Shown here one piece after another: positions 61,945 to 64,000 of a DNA stretch of 64,000 bases. How positions within the stretch are numbered: position 1 is the first letter of the stretch; each line of letters opens with the position of its first letter. Source of the stretch: Mesostigma viride (lineage: Eukaryota; Streptophyta; Mesostigmatophyceae; Mesostigmatales; Mesostigmataceae); contig RPFO01000065.1 of NCBI GenBank assembly GCA_009746045.1, positions 4,909,368 to 4,973,367 of the forward strand, read 5' to 3'. Below the pieces are notes generated by a model. The model saw only the letters and a program-made list of their open reading frames with translations, did not search any database and was not told the origin of the DNA. The translations under genes and the position numbers were made by a program.

Positions 61945-64000
61945 TCACAGCCGCCCAGCAAAGTGCTGTCGCCAATGCACGGGGTCCCAGCGAGCAACCA
62001 GCCCCCACAAAGAGGCGGGAATAGACTGGTTCAACAACGCGCGGTGGAGCCCGACGTAGTGGGCAACGGACCGGGCAGAGCGCCAACGGCCCCGAAGCTG
62101 GATTTCCCCCGCCGAAACACCCCGCACGGCATCATGCGTGGCCCCGCCATGCCGCAGGCTATGGAAAGTGAACATGCCTGCGATACCCATGATGTGTGCC
62201 AGCACGGCGTCCCACTCACGGAGCGCTGCTGTATAGCCGAGCCCGCCAAAGACAAGTGCAGCTGCCGCCCGCCCCGCAACCAAGCGCCCAAGCAACCCCA
62301 AAGAAATATCCTCGCGCACAATGACATGCTGAGTAGACCCTTGCGCGGTCTTGGGGTCGCGGAGCAGAAGGGCCCCGTGACCAAGGTCAGAGGGGCCGAG
62401 CCGTGGGTCCCCAGGTAGCGCCACATCACCGACACGCAGCCCCAGAGCCTCACTAATGCGCAAATACTGCTGGAAGGAGATGATAAGCAAGGCCCCCAAC
62501 CGTGCATGGCCCCGGGACAGAAGCAAAACGGCAGTAAAATAACAAAGGCTCCACGGCATGGGGGGCGGGCTGACGGGCGGTACCAAGCGACCCCACCCAG
62601 CAAGCATCCGATCGGCCCGCTTCCATTGGCCAACAATGTCAGGATAATACAACTGGAGACCCGACTTGGCGTGTTGACACAGGGTGCGGCCCCGGCCATC
62701 ACAACTGTTGTACACCGCGGAGATCCACTCGCAGAAAAGGGTCTCCGCGTCTGCCAGGTCAACATAGCCAGACGGGGCCCAGGCAATGTAGGTCAGCACC
62801 GCGTGCTTGTAGCGGGGAAGGGTAGACACCGGGTTAACCGCCGCCTCCAGCAGCCGCATTTCCCCTGCCGTACGTGGGCGGCCGCCAGATGGGCCCGGGT
62901 TGGGGTGGACATCCCCGCAGCGAGTAAGGTCGGGAACCCATCCTTGCCGCCGACTAGCGCTATCGGCCGGGTTGTAGTGCGTAGAGACCCACACCCAATG
63001 CGACTGCGTGTCAGCTGCCAAGGACAGGGCACAGTAACGGCGGACCAACTGGTTAAGCCGGTAAGAGGAGGACCGCCCGCGGACAAACGCCCCTAGCACA
63101 GCACTTGAGTCAACCAGGCGAACGCAACGGGTCCCACGCACGGCACGGGAACGGCACGACCATTCCAGACCCTGGGTGGCCGCGATCGCCTCCTTCACGT
63201 TGATATGCTTGGCCTTGCCCCGCCAGCGGTAGGACACCGCCGTCCGCCAACGCCCCACGGCCAGCAAGCGGTAGTCTGCCTCCTCCAGCCGCTCCACGCG
63301 CCAATCAACATCCGTGGGGAGGGCCGTTGTCTTCCACCCACGAGCCTCCCGACAGGCTGCAAGGCGCGCACACGTAGCGGAAGGCAGGTCCTGGTACACC
63401 ACACCCGCCCCCGAGCTACTCGCATCTGTCGCAACCACCTGCTGGGAGAGGGGGCGAGCCCGCATGGCCCGCATGAAAGGTGCCAGACACACCGCGGCCT
63501 CCAACTCGGCCCGAACTTGCCGGGGCAACACCCACCGGCGCCGCAGGGAGGACTGCTCCATGAGGGCAATCAGCCGGTAAGTCTCTGACCACACCGATAG
63601 CAGAGGGCGGCAAAGGAGCTGCATCCACACCCACTTGCCAACAACAGAGCTCAGCTCGCGGTAAAAGACAAACCCACGCGCCAGAATCCGCTCCGTGTCG
63701 GCGATGACCTTGGATACACGCTCCGGCACAGGCGTGACGGTCCCGTCCCGCTGGTGTATCACCCCAACCGCGTGCACACTCTTTTGATCCGCGGTCGCCC
63801 GAACCACTTTGCTGACCTTCTGCCGCAAGCCGGCCGCCTCATAGGCGGCTGCAACACGGTCCAACTGCTCGTTGACCCCGGCCACCGTCGTACAGTGGGT
63901 GAAGTGGAGGTCATCTAGGGTAACCGCGTGCATCCCCTCCGCATCCTGGAACGGCTCAGCCCAGGCCGGGGACGCAGCAGGGGCATCAGGGTTGACCTCA
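61945..64000 (-). CDS. DIRS-like polyprotein: RT end, RNase H, 2A-like motif, tyrosine recombinase (partial)
   Basis: The minus-strand frame is open from the window edge to a stop at 61945, at least 685 codons. It enters at RT motif C (AVTLDDLHF). The RT thumb follows (HAVGVIHQRDGTVTPVPERV; ILARGFVFYRELSSVVGKWV), then an RNase H-like fold (VVATDASSSGAGVVYQD; INVKEAIAATQGLEW; LVDSSAVLGAFVRG; NPADSASR). CGDVHPNPGP at 62891-62920 resembles a 2A ribosome-skipping site. The C-terminal tyrosine recombinase has YLRISEALGLRVGDV (first Arg), FTFHSLRHGGATH (His-x-x-Arg) and RSVAHYVGLHR (catalytic Tyr region). DIRS elements integrate by recombinase, not integrase, and lack target duplications. The frame is unbroken. 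Confidence 0.88.
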   Translation of the reverse strand, partial: EVNPDAPAASPAWAEPFQDAEGMHAVTLDDLHFTHCTTVAGVNEQLDRVAAAYEAAGLRQKVSKVVRATADQKSVHAVGVIHQRDGTVTPVPERVSKVIADTERILARGFVFYRELSSVVGKWVWMQLLCRPLLSVWSETYRLIALMEQSSLRRRWVLPRQVRAELEAAVCLAPFMRAMRARPLSQQVVATDASSSGAGVVYQDLPSATCARLAACREARGWKTTALPTDVDWRVERLEEADYRLLAVGRWRTAVSYRWRGKAKHINVKEAIAATQGLEWSCRSRAVRGTRCVRLVDSSAVLGAFVRGRSSSYRLNQLVRRYCALSLAADTQSHWVWVSTHYNPADSASRRQGWVPDLTRCGDVHPNPGPSGGRPRTAGEMRLLEAAVNPVSTLPRYKHAVLTYIAWAPSGYVDLADAETLFCEWISAVYNSCDGRGRTLCQHAKSGLQLYYPDIVGQWKRADRMLAGWGRLVPPVSPPPMPWSLCYFTAVLLLSRGHARLGALLIISFQQYLRISEALGLRVGDVALPGDPRLGPSDLGHGALLLRDPKTAQGSTQHVIVREDISLGLLGRLVAGRAAAALVFGGLGYTAALREWDAVLAHIMGIAGMFTFHSLRHGGATHDAVRGVSAGEIQLRGRWRSARSVAHYVGLHRALLNQSIPASLWGLVARWDPVHWRQHFAGRL

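Noticed and set aside
1..64000. tRNA, rRNA or bacterial-type operons
   Set aside because: I found no cloverleaf with a convincing T-arm GTTCGA context, no rRNA core sequence, and no Shine-Dalgarno-spaced gene runs.

Overview
This is eukaryotic nuclear DNA. It has GT-AG introns, APE-type LINEs with short-tandem-repeat tails, a chromodomain Gypsy element and a DIRS-type tyrosine-recombinase retroelement. A LOV/PAS photoreceptor-like gene and the mix of DIRS and LINE elements suggest an alga, most likely in the green lineage. No ribosomal or organellar marker allows a firm placement. I saw no tRNA, rRNA or CRISPR array.

Layout. 1-6,358 (+): a multi-exon gene of unknown function, broken by several frame changes, with repeated motifs in three introns and a 24-residue coding repeat. 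6.86-9.43 kb: an ORF1-only 'half-LINE' with an (AATTC)n tail, then a LINE reverse-transcriptase fragment. 9.43-13.73 kb (-): the 3' end of an LTR element (LTR-like block plus accessory ORF). 14,815-17,931 (+): an apparently intact two-exon LOV/PAS gene. 18.9-36.66 kb: a dense nest of LINE and half-LINE copies on both strands, with a ~175-bp tandem array (21.3-22.0 kb), an unidentified minus-strand gene (23.7-24.7 kb), a fold-back insertion (27.8-28.36 kb) and the best LINE copy (27.1-32.6 kb, ORF1 plus endonuclease-RT ORF2). 36,662-46,752 (+): a complete young chromovirus inside a half-LINE, with 571-bp LTRs and a 5-bp target duplication. 46.76-50.75 kb: the rest of that half-LINE, more half-LINEs and a LINE RT copy. 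50.99-51.58 kb: short direct repeats related to the edge of the DIRS region. 53,045-61,391: a very large inverted repeat (two ~3.74-kb arms, 864-bp spacer) carrying a 21-bp minisatellite. 61,945 to the window end (-): the RT/RNase H/tyrosine recombinase ORF of a DIRS-like element, cut by the window edge.

How the parts relate. Most of the window is retroelement in retroelement. The ORF1-only elements and the full LINE share a 3'-terminal stem sequence (CTCCCAACGGAG) and short-repeat tails, which suggests that LINE ORF2 mobilises the half-LINEs in trans. The chromovirus has two additions to gag-pol: a 5' ORF with a viroplasmin/RNase H1 hybrid-binding-like segment, and a GC-rich ORF between integrase and the 3' LTR. 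The C-terminus of that second ORF resembles an ORF in the same position in the broken element at 9.4-13.7 kb. Many frame changes fall in G-runs, so assembly indels and true decay cannot be separated here.
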